Below are positions 55,476 to 64,000 of a stretch of 64,000 nt of DNA, piece after piece. The DNA comes from Agriterribacter humi (GTDB taxonomy: Bacteria; Bacteroidota; Bacteroidia; Chitinophagales; Chitinophagaceae). A program made the position numbers and the translations under genes. Where the stretch lies: positions 1 to 64,000 of the forward strand of contig NZ_VOHQ01000002.1 in the NCBI RefSeq assembly GCF_009192765.1. The letters run 5' to 3'. Under the pieces are notes generated by a model. That model was not told the DNA's origin, did not search any database, and saw nothing but the letters and a program-made list of their open reading frames with translations. The stretch's first letter is position 1; each line of letters opens with the position of its first letter.

Positions 55476-57590
55476 ATGAAACTCTTTCCGGAATCGGCTT
55501 TGATGCAGTTGGAATTTGATAAAGTGAAAGCCTTGCTTACAGCGCATTGCCAAACCGCTTATGCTAAAAACAAAGCTGAGCAATTGCGTATTCATACCCG
55601 GCTGTCTTATATAGAACCAGAACTGCAGCAAACCAACGAATATAAATTGCTGCTGCAGAACGGGATTTATTTTCCCAATGATATTGTTTTGAATTTAACC
55701 AATGAGTTAAAACTGTTGGGTATTTCCGGTGCAGTGTTAAATGAAGAGCAGTTGATGAGCATACGAAAGCTGGCAGATGCCATGAAGCAGGTTTTTCACT
55801 GGTTTGATGCGGAAAGAAAGGTCGTTTATCCGACCCTGTTACAGGTGATTGCCGACAGTTATTACGAAAAAGAGATCATCCGGCTTATTGATGATGTGCT
55901 GGATGAATATGGGAATGTGAAGGATAACGCATCAAAAGAACTGGCGCAGATAAGAATGGGTTTGGCGCGTAAGCGGAGCGAACTGCGCAGGGCATTCGAC
56001 AGGGTGGTGGCCAAATGGAATAAAAGCGGGTATGTATCGGATATAGAAGAGGCATTTTTAAATGGCAGAAGAGTCGTAGCTGTTCATGCGGAATATAAAC
56101 GGCAGGTGAAAGGCATTTTGCTCGGAGAAAGCGATACGCGTAAAACATCGTTTATTGAACCGGAAGAAACGATTGAACTGAACAATGATGTATTTACCCT
56201 GGAGCATGCCGAAAGCCGTGAAGTGTACCGGGTACTCAGGGATTTAACGAAGCAACTTTCTGTATATGCTCCTTTACTGAAGAATTATCATGGCATTATT
56301 GGCGAATATGATTTTATCCGGGCTAAGGCAAAATTAGCGGCGGATATGGGTGCCAGTTACCCTGTTGTGCAGGATAAAGCGCATGTGCATCTTATCCAGG
56401 CCTTTCATCCTTTATTGTATCTCTATAATCAAAGATCGGGAAAGCCGGTTATGCCGGTAACGCTTACTCTTGATGAAAAAAATCGCATACTCGTTATATC
56501 GGGACCCAATGCGGGTGGTAAAACGGTTACTTTAAAAACCGTGGGACTTTTGCAAATGATGCTGCAAAGCGGCCTGCTGGTTCCTGTGCACCCGCATTCG
56601 CAAATGGGAATCTTTAAGCAACTGATGATCCATATTGGAGATACGCAGAGCCTGGAATTTGAGCTGAGTACTTACAGTTCGCATTTGAAGAACATGAAGT
56701 ACCTGATTGAAAATGCCAATGGACGAACCCTGTTTTTTATTGATGAATTGGGCAGTGGCAGCGACCCGCATCTTGGTGGTGCTTTTGCTGAGGTAATACT
56801 GGAAGAACTGGCGAAGAAGCATGCTTTTGGAATTGTAACCACCCATTATCTTAACCTGAAAGTAATGGCCAACAAAACGCCTGGCATTACTAATGCGGCG
56901 ATGGCCTTTGATGAAAAAAATCTTTTGCCCTTATATAAACTCATCATTGGCAAACCCGGAAGCTCCTATACTTTTTCGATTGCTGAAAGAATTGGTATGG
57001 ATCCTCAACTTATTGCAAGGGCCAAAACCATGGTGGCGGAAGACCATTTCAGCTTGGATAAACTATTGAACAGGGCAGAGCAGGATATTCGCAGGCTGGA
57101 ACAAAAAGAAAAGGAATTAAATAAACTGCTGAAAGAAAATGAAAGGCTCAAAAAAGATATGGAGCACACCATGCAGCGCGAAAAACACCAGCAGCAGGTG
57201 GAGTTGCTGAAACAGCAGAATAAAATAAATGAGGAAAGGATTGCATACCTGAAGGACATGGAGCGTAAACTGAAGCAAATTGTATTTGACTGGCGCAGGA
57301 TGGAGAACCAGGAAGATAAAACAGCTTTGATGAAGCAACTGCATGCCATGCTGTTTAAACAAAAGGAAAAGCAGGTAAAAGAGAAGGCGAAGAAAAAATT
57401 CGATTCAAGATACATTGAAACGGGAGGGGAAGTAAAACCGGGTGTAAAAGTGCGGATGATGCAGAATAACCAGATTGGCACTGTAAAAGAAATACGGGAT
57501 AAAAAAGCGATTGTGCAGTTGGGCGTTATTCCTATTACCGTGGAATTAAAGAATTTGGTGGTGGTGCAGGAGAAGGAGGGAGAGGGGTGA
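55476..57590 (+). CDS. mutS2: MutS2 family DNA-binding ATPase without Smr domain
   Basis: From ATG 55,476 the protein has 704 residues. The MutS2 core and ATPase are intact: the N-terminal helical region begins FPESALMQLEFDKVKALL, Walker A is SGPNAGGKTVTLKTVGLL and Walker B FIDELGSGSDPHLGGAF. A coiled-coil region follows at about residues 525-620 (LEQKEKELNKLLKENERLKK). Typical MutS2 is near 780-800 residues and ends in an Smr nuclease domain; here the protein stops at VVVQEKEGEG with none. MutS2 acts on recombination intermediates or collided ribosomes, depending on species. Confidence 0.9.
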   Translation: MKLFPESALMQLEFDKVKALLTAHCQTAYAKNKAEQLRIHTRLSYIEPELQQTNEYKLLLQNGIYFPNDIVLNLTNELKLLGISGAVLNEEQLMSIRKLADAMKQVFHWFDAERKVVYPTLLQVIADSYYEKEIIRLIDDVLDEYGNVKDNASKELAQIRMGLARKRSELRRAFDRVVAKWNKSGYVSDIEEAFLNGRRVVAVHAEYKRQVKGILLGESDTRKTSFIEPEETIELNNDVFTLEHAESREVYRVLRDLTKQLSVYAPLLKNYHGIIGEYDFIRAKAKLAADMGASYPVVQDKAHVHLIQAFHPLLYLYNQRSGKPVMPVTLTLDEKNRILVISGPNAGGKTVTLKTVGLLQMMLQSGLLVPVHPHSQMGIFKQLMIHIGDTQSLEFELSTYSSHLKNMKYLIENANGRTLFFIDELGSGSDPHLGGAFAEVILEELAKKHAFGIVTTHYLNLKVMANKTPGITNAAMAFDEKNLLPLYKLIIGKPGSSYTFSIAERIGMDPQLIARAKTMVAEDHFSLDKLLNRAEQDIRRLEQKEKELNKLLKENERLKKDMEHTMQREKHQQQVELLKQQNKINEERIAYLKDMERKLKQIVFDWRRMENQEDKTALMKQLHAMLFKQKEKQVKEKAKKKFDSRYIETGGEVKPGVKVRMMQNNQIGTVKEIRDKKAIVQLGVIPITVELKNLVVVQEKEGEG

Positions 57591-57591
57591 A

Positions 57592-57696
57592 TCGTCAGTA
57601 GTCAGTAATCAGTGGTGAGCAGTGAATGGTGAACGGTGAGGGAAAAGGTTTAAGATTTCAGGCTTGAGACAATAAACCACAAACAATAAACCACAA
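57592..57696. repeat. Intergenic word repeats (CAGTAGTCAGTAATCAG and ATAAACCACAAAC types)
   Basis: After mutS2, tcagtagtcagtaatcagtg and gagcagtgaatggtgaacgg words are followed by a 14 bp direct duplication, caataaaccacaaa, at 57,670 and 57,684. No gene is seen in this gap. Confidence 0.65.
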
Positions 57697-57774
57697 ATAT
57701 TATATTTATCTTTAAGCTTCAGCATTAACAGGCGCTGAATATTTTTCCAAAATCCTGTAACCTGTCCAATTTTT

Positions 57775-60138
57775 ATGAAGAAAGCCTGGTTGATTGTTTT
57801 AACCGCTATAGTAACATCATGGGTGGTATTGTTTGCCCTGTCTACGTCTCCGTTAAAAAACACCAAAACCGCCCAACAGGGTTTGCTTGACCTGCGTAGT
57901 CAGGACTTCTCTTCTGCAAATATCAATCTATCGGGGCAATGGGAGTTTTACTGGTCTCAATTATTGCTTCCGGGAGAGGACGTGAGCCATCGCAGTTACG
58001 CATCCTTCCCTTCCTTATGGAATAAAATAGAGGTTGGCGGGAAACCACTTCCATCTGTGGGTTATGCTACGTATAAGCTGAAAATAATACTTCCCTCTTC
58101 CGATCCCTTGCTGGCATTGCGTATTCCGGATATATACAGCAGCTACCGGTTATATATAAACGATAGTTTGGCTGTGGAAAACGGGAAACCTGCTTCCAAA
58201 AAAGAAGAGGCTAAACCTTTCTGGTCGGAACGGATTGTATTGCTTCCCCAACATACAGATACCGTGAACCTGCTGCTGCATGTAGCTAATTTCTGGCACT
58301 CAAAAGGAGGCCCGCATAAACCTGTTGTGCTCGGTAATTTTGAGCAAATATCCCGGCAGAACAAAATAGACTGGGGACTGGATACTATTACAACCGGGTT
58401 TATACTGATGAGCAGTTTTCTTTTTTTTGGACTATACCTCTTTGCCAAAAATGATAAACCTATTCTTTATTTCGCATTATTCTGCTTTACCTATAGCTAC
58501 CGTATTATCGGCACAGGCCCTTATTTATTCTATTCCCTGTTTCCCGGGATAAACTGGTTTGTAACGCTTAGAATAGAATATTTATCGCTGGTGCTGAGTT
58601 GCGCCTGCCTGTTTCAGTATATCCGCTATCTTTATCCGCAGGAAGCAGGCAAAGCAGTGGTAAGGATCTTACTCTGGGTAAGCGCACTGTATAGTATAAT
58701 AATTCTAACAGCACCTGTACACTTTTTCAGTGGCATTATGCCCCTGTATCTTATTATTTTGTTTTTTTATTTGGGCTATGCTTTTTACATTTTTATAACA
58801 GCGTATATACATAAACGCAATGACTCTGATTTTGCGCTTTTGAGCGCCTGTATTGCTTTCATTCTGTTTTTATTCCTGAACCTGCATTATTTTAAGCTGG
58901 CGCCTGATATGAAGGCAATGATCTGCTCCGGCTATATTCTTTTCCTTTTTTTGCAGGCTATTATTCTTTCTTCGCGGTTTGCATATACGCTTAGCCACGC
59001 TGCCCTGCAGGCGCAACTGGGCGTAAAGGCTAAATCTGAATTTCTTTCTACCATGTCTCACGAAATACGAACACCGTTGAATGCCATTATTGGACTGGTT
59101 CATATTTTGCTTAAAGGAAAGCCTTCCTCATCTCAAAAAGATACACTTGAAGTGGTTTTGTTTTCGGCCAACAACCTGTTGGTGCTGGTTAATGATATTC
59201 TTGATTACAGTAAGCTGGAAGAGAATAAAATGAAGCTGGAGAAAATTGATATGGACCTGCGGGAAATTGGAAAAAATATTATCAAAGGTGCGCAGAGTTT
59301 TGCCGATTCCAAAAAAATAAAGCTGGAATATGAATTTGATAAGGACATACCCGAACAGGTGCTGGGCGATCCAACACGCATTACACAGGTTATCACTAAC
59401 CTTGTGCACAATGCCATAAAGTTTACGGATGAAGGATGGGTAAGATTATCGCTTCAGGCAGAAAAGGTGGATACACAACATATAACAATTACCATAGCCG
59501 TTAAAGATTCTGGTATCGGGATATTACCCGATGAACAGCAAATAATTTTTAAAAGATTCACACAGGCTGATTCTTCCACCTCACGGAAATATGGCGGAAC
59601 GGGACTCGGACTTGCCATCAGCAGAAAAATATTGGCGTTGTATAACGTGGAACTGCAGCTTAATAGCGAAGGGGGCAGGGGTTCCACTTTCTGGTTTACA
59701 TTATCTTTTCCTATAGTGTACCGAAAAAAAATATTATCTACTGGTTCTTTAACAGGAATGGATAAGCCATTGCAGGATTATACTATTCTCCTTGCAGAAG
59801 ATAATCCGCTGAATGCGATGATAGCAAAAACTATTCTTGAAGATTTTGGCGCAGGAGTTGAACTGGCAGGCAATGGCAGGGAAGCGGTTGAAAAGTTTAA
59901 CGCTGCCGTTCATCATGTTATTATTATGGATTTAAATATGCCGGAAATGGATGGATTTGAAGCAACAAAGCAGTTAAGAAGTAAGGGAGTTACCGTTCCT
60001 GTTATTGCTTTAACCGCCACTTTACCTGCGGAAATTGCTGGAAAGATAAAGGCCGCGGGGTTTACAGATATTATAGTAAAGCCTTTTGATCCTGATGGAT
60101 TGTGCAGAACCATCCTCAAATACAGGAAGGGGGTGTGA
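57775..60138 (+). CDS. Hybrid sensor histidine kinase/response regulator with 7TM-DISM sensor
   Basis: The 787-residue protein has a signal/first helix. A periplasmic 7TMR-DISM extracellular beta domain (LSGQWEFYWSQLL, YATYKLKIIL, YSSYRLYINDSLAVENG) suited to binding carbohydrate-like ligands spans about residues 45-195. Seven transmembrane helices follow at about residues 205-405. Then come HisKA with His429 in MSHEIRTPLNAIIG, a HATPase with DSGIGI and GGTGLGLAIS, and a receiver domain with phospho-acceptor Asp719 in IIMDLNMPEMDG and the conserved Lys in IVKPFD. Downstream partner is not visible. The signal is unknown. Confidence 0.93.
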   Translation: MKKAWLIVLTAIVTSWVVLFALSTSPLKNTKTAQQGLLDLRSQDFSSANINLSGQWEFYWSQLLLPGEDVSHRSYASFPSLWNKIEVGGKPLPSVGYATYKLKIILPSSDPLLALRIPDIYSSYRLYINDSLAVENGKPASKKEEAKPFWSERIVLLPQHTDTVNLLLHVANFWHSKGGPHKPVVLGNFEQISRQNKIDWGLDTITTGFILMSSFLFFGLYLFAKNDKPILYFALFCFTYSYRIIGTGPYLFYSLFPGINWFVTLRIEYLSLVLSCACLFQYIRYLYPQEAGKAVVRILLWVSALYSIIILTAPVHFFSGIMPLYLIILFFYLGYAFYIFITAYIHKRNDSDFALLSACIAFILFLFLNLHYFKLAPDMKAMICSGYILFLFLQAIILSSRFAYTLSHAALQAQLGVKAKSEFLSTMSHEIRTPLNAIIGLVHILLKGKPSSSQKDTLEVVLFSANNLLVLVNDILDYSKLEENKMKLEKIDMDLREIGKNIIKGAQSFADSKKIKLEYEFDKDIPEQVLGDPTRITQVITNLVHNAIKFTDEGWVRLSLQAEKVDTQHITITIAVKDSGIGILPDEQQIIFKRFTQADSSTSRKYGGTGLGLAISRKILALYNVELQLNSEGGRGSTFWFTLSFPIVYRKKILSTGSLTGMDKPLQDYTILLAEDNPLNAMIAKTILEDFGAGVELAGNGREAVEKFNAAVHHVIIMDLNMPEMDGFEATKQLRSKGVTVPVIALTATLPAEIAGKIKAAGFTDIIVKPFDPDGLCRTILKYRKGV

Positions 60139-60285
60139 GGGGTGAGGTTTCAGGGTACAGGTTTCAGGTTCCAGGTTTCAGGGTACAGGGTGCAGGGCGT
60201 GCTCAACTGTATTCAGCAATTTGTCTGTAACCTATAGTTGAGGCTGCCTTGTAACATGTAACCTGCAACTTGTAACCATCCCATA
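60138..60285. repeat. Intergenic word repeats (GTTTCAGGGTACAGG and TGTAACCTG types)
   Basis: gtttcagggtacagg, gtttcaggttccagg and gtttcagggtacagggtgca occur in tandem at 60,146-60,197. cttgtaacatgtaacc, tgcaacttgtaacc follow at 60,250-60,279, the same words as at 121-161 and 2,459. Confidence 0.7.
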
Positions 60286-60297
60286 TTTTTCACATTT

Positions 60298-61314
60298 TCA
60301 CGCTTCCGCATTTTCCACATTCATCAACGTCTCCAGCAATTGTTCATCTCTGATAAGATAAGCGCATTTGAAATGTCCTTCGGGGCATTGCCTGAACCCA
60401 TGGAGTCCGCAGGGCCGGCAATACAGCGGATCCTGTATTTCAACGATGTATTTTTTATCAGATAATGGTCCATAACCAAATACGGGTATAGTAGAGCAAT
60501 ATACTGCTGTAACAGGCGCGTTCATGGCAGATGCAAAATGCATAGGCGCGGAATCATTTACATAATTCATGGTAGCATCCTTCATAAGCGCTGCAGACTG
60601 TAAAAAGTTCAACTGGCCTGCAAGCGATATAATGTTTTCCCTCTTCACTTTTTGCTGAATCTCTTCACAAAGTTTCGCTTCTCCCGGCGCTCCCAAAAGA
60701 TAAACTATATAATGAGCAGGTAATTTATCAATAAAGCTTATCCATTTATCTGCAGGGTATTGTTTGGTAAACCAAACAGATGCAGGCGCAATGCAGATAT
60801 ACGGTAAAGATTTTAAAGGCTGTACAGCATCCCAGTCCTGCTGCGAAGGATACAGGCGGGGTTTATAAATAGTGTTATCCGTAAAAGATTGTATGAGACT
60901 AAGATTGCGTTCAATTTCATGGGGTGTTGCGGCTCCATTGCCCATACTGTGTTTTACGCTGATATCAAATGCAGGACTGAACGGATTTTTATCAAAACCA
61001 ATCTTTTGCTTTGCGTTTGAAAAAGCGGTAAGCAATCCTGTTGCACCAAACCGTTGTACATTGATGACCTTATCGTATCTTTTTTTTCTGATCACCCGGA
61101 GCAGCCGCCATAAGGTTTTGTATTTTCCGTTTTTCTTATCCCATATCAATACTTCATTCAGGTAGGGATGCGCTTTCAATAAACCTTCATTGCCCTTTCT
61201 CAATAAAAAATCAATTTGTGCAGCCGGGAAAAAGGCATGCAGCTTTTCTATAAGGCAGGCAGACAGTACTACATCTCCAATAAAGGCGGTTTGTATGATG
61301 AGGATTTTTTTCAT
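60298..61314 (-). CDS. Glycosyltransferase family 9 (heptosyltransferase-like)
   Basis: The 338-residue protein has the GT9 (GT-B fold) pattern: the N-terminal ILIIQTAFIGDVVLSACLIE, RRYDKVINVQ-like core, the nucleotide-binding APASVWFTKQYPADKW, and NDSAPMHFASAMNAPVTAVY near the end. The C-terminal Cys cluster (CRPCGLHGFRQCPEGHFKC) is usual in this Bacteroidota group. It probably adds ADP-heptose or another sugar to lipopolysaccharide at the inner membrane. Its start overlaps the end of the Sua5/YrdC gene by 4 bp. Confidence 0.92.
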   Translation of the reverse strand: MKKILIIQTAFIGDVVLSACLIEKLHAFFPAAQIDFLLRKGNEGLLKAHPYLNEVLIWDKKNGKYKTLWRLLRVIRKKRYDKVINVQRFGATGLLTAFSNAKQKIGFDKNPFSPAFDISVKHSMGNGAATPHEIERNLSLIQSFTDNTIYKPRLYPSQQDWDAVQPLKSLPYICIAPASVWFTKQYPADKWISFIDKLPAHYIVYLLGAPGEAKLCEEIQQKVKRENIISLAGQLNFLQSAALMKDATMNYVNDSAPMHFASAMNAPVTAVYCSTIPVFGYGPLSDKKYIVEIQDPLYCRPCGLHGFRQCPEGHFKCAYLIRDEQLLETLMNVENAEA

Positions 61315-61880
61315 TTCCTAAGCACTGTTACTGTTCCATCGTCATTCCAGCGTATTACCGCCGAAGGTTGTGCGATACGGGTGTCGGTTTGCCGGTATTG
61401 TACTACATAATCTGCTGCCGTGGTTATTGCAGGATCAATGGTACTAAATAAGGCCGGCGCAGGTTGTCCTGAAATATTGGCTGAAGTAGATACCAGTGGT
61501 TTTCTCAATCGCTTAATGAGGTGCCTGCAAAATTCATCCCTCACAATTCTTATAGCGATGCTTCCATCGGGCGCTATTAAATTCGGCGCCATGCCTACAG
61601 CGTCCTTATAAATTACAGTAGTGGGTTTACTGGTTTCGTCAAGATAATCAAATATCCTTAAATCGGGTTGCGCCACATACTTTATCACATCCCTTTCTTC
61701 TGTTAATAAAACGATCATGGATTTGGTTTCTTCCCTTTGCTTGATCCGGTAAATTTTTTGCACCGCCAGGTGGTTTGTAGCATCGCAACCCAGCCCCCAA
61801 ACAGTATCTGTTGGATACAGTATAACGCCTCCCGCCTGCAAAACCTGTAAACAATGCTCTACATCCGCTGTAAAATTCAT
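61311..61880 (-). CDS. L-threonylcarbamoyladenylate synthase (Sua5/YciO/YrdC)
   Basis: The 189-residue enzyme activates threonine with bicarbonate and ATP, the first step in the t6A37 modification of tRNAs reading ANN codons. It has the YrdC core: GGVILYPTDTVWGLGCDA, KIYRIKQREETKSMIVLL and the KPLVSTSANISGQPAP motif. It is the short YrdC form without the extra Sua5 domain. It lies upstream of GT9 with a 4 bp overlap, probably co-transcribed. Confidence 0.93.
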   Translation of the reverse strand: MNFTADVEHCLQVLQAGGVILYPTDTVWGLGCDATNHLAVQKIYRIKQREETKSMIVLLTEERDVIKYVAQPDLRIFDYLDETSKPTTVIYKDAVGMAPNLIAPDGSIAIRIVRDEFCRHLIKRLRKPLVSTSANISGQPAPALFSTIDPAITTAADYVVQYRQTDTRIAQPSAVIRWNDDGTVTVLRK

Positions 61881-61942
61881 GCTGCAAAAATAGTGAGGCT
61901 TTGCAAAAGCAAACTGATTAAGTTTGCAAAAAAAAGAACAGC

Positions 61943-62758
61943 ATGACAGACTTACAAAATCTTATTGCACAAGCCTGGCAAAACAGGGAGTTATTAAAAG
62001 ATGAAGTATACATTGAAGCAGTAAAATCGGTCATTGAAGATGTTGATAAGGGCAGGCTGCGCACTGCATCTCCTTCCGAAAACGGGTGGATAGTGAACGA
62101 ATGGGTAAAGCAGGCCATCCTTATGTATTTTGCTATTCAATCCATGCAAACATGGTCTGTTGGCCCTTTAGAATTTCACGATAAAATGTTGCTGAAAAGT
62201 GGTTACAGGGAACTGGGCGTACGCGCTGTGCCGCATGCTGTAGCAAGGTATGGCGCATTCATTGCCCGTAATGTAGTGCTTATGCCTTCTTATGTAAATA
62301 TCGGCGCTTATGTGGATGAAGGCACAATGGTGGATACCTGGGCTACGGTAGGCAGTTGCGCACAAATTGGCAAGGGCGTGCACCTGAGCGGGGGCGTGGG
62401 TATTGGTGGTGTGCTGGAACCTTTACAGGCCAGCCCGGTAATTGTGGAAGACGGTTCTTTTATTGGCAGCCGCTGTATTGTGGTAGAAGGGGTAATTGTT
62501 GAAAAGGAAGCGGTGCTGGGTGCTAACGTGGTATTAACCAAAAGCACTAAAATTATTGATGTAAGTGGCAGCGAGCCGGTTGAATACAAAGGAAGGATAC
62601 CGGCACGGAGTGTGGTGATACCCGGAACTTATAATAAAAAATTTCCTGCAGGTGAATATGGAGTGAGCTGCGCCTTAATTATCGGCCAGCGCAAGGCCAG
62701 CACCGATCTTAAAACCAGTTTGAACGATGCATTGAGAGATTTTAATGTAAGCGTGTAA
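61943..62758 (+). CDS. dapD: 2,3,4,5-tetrahydropyridine-2,6-dicarboxylate N-succinyltransferase
   Basis: The enzyme uses succinyl-CoA to make N-succinyl-2-amino-6-ketopimelate in the lysine/diaminopimelate pathway in the cytoplasm. The 271 residues match the usual length. The left-handed beta-helix is clear (MPSYVNIGAYVDEGTMVDTW, ATVGSCAQIGKGVHLSGGVG, IGGVLEPLQASPVIVEDGSF). The start at 61,943 is supported by the MTDLQNLIAQAW N-terminus. It is divergent from sua5. Confidence 0.97.
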   Translation: MTDLQNLIAQAWQNRELLKDEVYIEAVKSVIEDVDKGRLRTASPSENGWIVNEWVKQAILMYFAIQSMQTWSVGPLEFHDKMLLKSGYRELGVRAVPHAVARYGAFIARNVVLMPSYVNIGAYVDEGTMVDTWATVGSCAQIGKGVHLSGGVGIGGVLEPLQASPVIVEDGSFIGSRCIVVEGVIVEKEAVLGANVVLTKSTKIIDVSGSEPVEYKGRIPARSVVIPGTYNKKFPAGEYGVSCALIIGQRKASTDLKTSLNDALRDFNVSV

Positions 62759-62770
62759 ACAGTGACAGGA

Positions 62771-62876
62771 AAGAGGGGAGAGGTGAAAGAAAACTTGCAA
62801 ACAAGCAGGGTTCCTCGTTTTCGCCTCTCATCTCTCTCTTCTTACCTTCATTTTTCACCTCTCACCTTTTTTCCAT
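62771..62876. repeat. Intergenic word repeat with inverted ends
   Basis: GAGAGGTGAAAGA (62,778-62,790) has an inverted partner, TTTTTCACCTCTC (62,851-62,863), 12 of 13 bases complementary. Between and beyond them are ctctcatctctctctt and ttcacctctcacc words. No gene is seen. Confidence 0.65.
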
Positions 62877-62888
62877 CTGTCTGGGCCA

Positions 62889-63821
62889 ATGAGCAATGAA
62901 CAGAAATACCGGGTAACGCTGGCAGGATTTATTATTACCTTTTCGGGAGCGATATTGTTTTCCACCAAAGCGATTATTGTAAAGCTGGCATTTAAGCATA
63001 CCGATATGAATGCGTTATCGCTGCTGGCGCTGCGTATGCTTTTTTCACTTCCTTTTTATTTAGGCGCTGCATGGATGGCTGCCAGATCAAAGAATGCTGT
63101 ATCACTTACAGGCAGGCAATGGACCGCTGTTATTTTCCTGGGTTTGTTTGGATATTATCTCAGCAGTTTATTTGATTTTGTGGGATTGCAATATGTAACT
63201 GCAGGACTGGAAAGGCTTATCCTTTTTTTATATCCCACTTTTGCTGTACTGATCAACGCGCTTATTTTTAAACAACCGGTTAGCCGGCTGCAGAAAATAG
63301 CTTTGCTGCTTACCTATGCCGGCGTTGCCTTTGCTTACTGGGGAGAGCTGCGTATAGATATGAATAATCCCTATTTTTTATGGGGCAGCTTTCTCATTTT
63401 TTTATGTTCCCTCACTTTTGCCGTGTATATAGCAGGCAGCGGGAAGGTTATTCCAAAAGTAGGTGCAGCAAGATTTACCGCCTATGCCATGCTGGCTTCC
63501 ACCGGTGGTGTTTTTATTCATTTTGCACTGGCGGGCAATATATCCGCGGGAGGATTTTCGGGTATCCATTGGGGATATGGTTTATTGCTGGCCATTGTGG
63601 CAACGGTTTTACCCAGTTTTATGATATCCGGCGGCTTGAAAAGGATTGGTTCCAGTAATGTGGCCATCATATCAGCTATAGGGCCGGTTTCCACCATTGT
63701 GCAGGCCTATTTTATTTTAGATGAACCCCTGTTTGCTGAACAAATTGCAGGAACAGCACTGGTGATTGCGGGTGTACTGCTGATTGGCTGGCGGCAACCA
63801 AAAAATGCAGGTACAAAATAA
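62889..63821 (+). CDS. DMT family (EamA) transporter
   Basis: The 310-residue protein shows ten membrane helices arranged as two EamA repeats: FIITFSGAILFSTKAIIVKL at the start and the second half ending in the pair of helices GPVSTIVQAYFILDEPLFAEQ and GTALVIAGVLLIGWRQPK. EamA proteins export amino acids or other metabolites. No substrate can be assigned. Start at 62,889 is the first ATG after the repeat gap. Confidence 0.9.
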   Translation: MSNEQKYRVTLAGFIITFSGAILFSTKAIIVKLAFKHTDMNALSLLALRMLFSLPFYLGAAWMAARSKNAVSLTGRQWTAVIFLGLFGYYLSSLFDFVGLQYVTAGLERLILFLYPTFAVLINALIFKQPVSRLQKIALLLTYAGVAFAYWGELRIDMNNPYFLWGSFLIFLCSLTFAVYIAGSGKVIPKVGAARFTAYAMLASTGGVFIHFALAGNISAGGFSGIHWGYGLLLAIVATVLPSFMISGGLKRIGSSNVAIISAIGPVSTIVQAYFILDEPLFAEQIAGTALVIAGVLLIGWRQPKNAGTK

Positions 63822-63831
63822 TTATTCCCCT

Positions 63832-63839
63832 TATATTTG
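63832..63839 (+). promoter_or_regulatory. TAnnTTTG element upstream of tRNA-Leu
   Basis: TATATTTG matches the -7 consensus, about 100 bp before the tRNA. A 7 bp hairpin, AAACCAA-TT-TTGGTTT, follows at 63,847-63,862. Confidence 0.45.
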
Positions 63840-63865
63840 CAGCCCAAAACCAATTTTGGTTTGAG

Positions 63866-63940
63866 GCTCGATGTTTGAAGCTATTTTCATTTTACAGGTA
63901 TCAACTTCAAACATCAAACTTTTGAACTTCAAACTTTTCA
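63866..63940. repeat. Intergenic word repeat (CTTCAAACTTC type)
   Basis: tgtttgaagc is followed by repeated acttcaaacatcaaac, ttttgaacttcaaac words that run directly up to the tRNA. Confidence 0.6.
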
Positions 63941-64000
63941 GCCCGGGTGGCGAAACTGGTAGACGCACTGTCTTCAGGTGGCAGCGTTCGAAAGGATGTG
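63941..64000 (+). tRNA. tRNA-Leu (anticodon CAG), 3' part outside the window
   Basis: The acceptor strand GCCCGGG, the D-arm with GCGAAACTGGTAGACGC, the anticodon stem CTGTC/GGCAG with loop TTCAGGT (anticodon CAG) and the beginning of a long class II variable arm are visible. The sequence stops at the window edge before the T-arm and acceptor 3' strand. Confidence 0.9.

Overview
The window looks like a chromosomal segment of a Bacteroidota bacterium, most likely a member of the Chitinophagaceae or a near relative. The signs are a SusC/SusD pair, a FG-GAP/UnbV lipoprotein, GH2 and GH97 glycosidases, BlaI/M56 regulators, weak Shine-Dalgarno signals, and promoters with the Bacteroidota -7 element TAnnTTTG. 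This assignment is inference from gene content; no rRNA or other phylogenetic marker was compared.

Layout. Positions 1-5,972 hold a partial transposase-like reading frame, a NtrY-like histidine kinase, a secreted esterase, RadC, and the housekeeping run prs, rplY, pth. Positions 6,172-16,154 hold a FAH-family enzyme and then a co-oriented cassette: ECF sigma factor, membrane anti-sigma/TPR protein, subtilase lipoprotein, a secreted TPR-CHAT protease, a 47-residue lipoprotein, and a second TPR-CHAT protease. Positions 16,190-18,072 hold a blaI/M56 peptidase pair with a clear BlaI-type operator. Positions 18,635-24,112 hold a type III restriction-modification locus with a DUF1016 (YhcG-type) PD-(D/E)XK nuclease gene between mod and res.

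Positions 24,285-48,483 hold a sugar-utilisation region: GH2 glycosidase, AraC regulator, MFS sugar porter, DUF5107-TPR protein, SusC, SusD, FG-GAP/UnbV lipoprotein, a PSCyt1/DUF1549/DUF1553 protein, a DUF1501 protein, a xylose-isomerase-like TIM barrel protein, and a DUF2231/cytochrome/LRR fusion. Four promoters in this region (GH2, MFS, SusC, PSCyt) share one upstream box, TCCATCATnnTCCA or a variant, placed exactly 48 bp before a -7 element. This ties the region into one predicted AraC regulon.

Positions 48,543-64,000 are mixed: Crp/Fnr regulator, methyltransferase, SulP transporter, GH97, MsrA lipoprotein, a repeat-filled 0.7 kb gap, MutS2 without an Smr domain, a hybrid histidine kinase, a family 9 glycosyltransferase, Sua5/YrdC, DapD, a DMT transporter, and the 5' part of tRNA-Leu(CAG).

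Two classes of short repeats stand out. One is a roughly 20 bp GC-rich palindrome that sits in gaps and also in frame inside two genes, where it adds the peptide PAGQ(A/T)G. The other is a set of degenerate short-period word repeats that fill many intergenic gaps. The best candidates for undescribed biology are the ECF-subtilase-TPR/CHAT cassette, predicted to act outside the cytoplasm, and the AraC regulon with fixed promoter geometry that links Sus transport to periplasmic cytochrome proteins.
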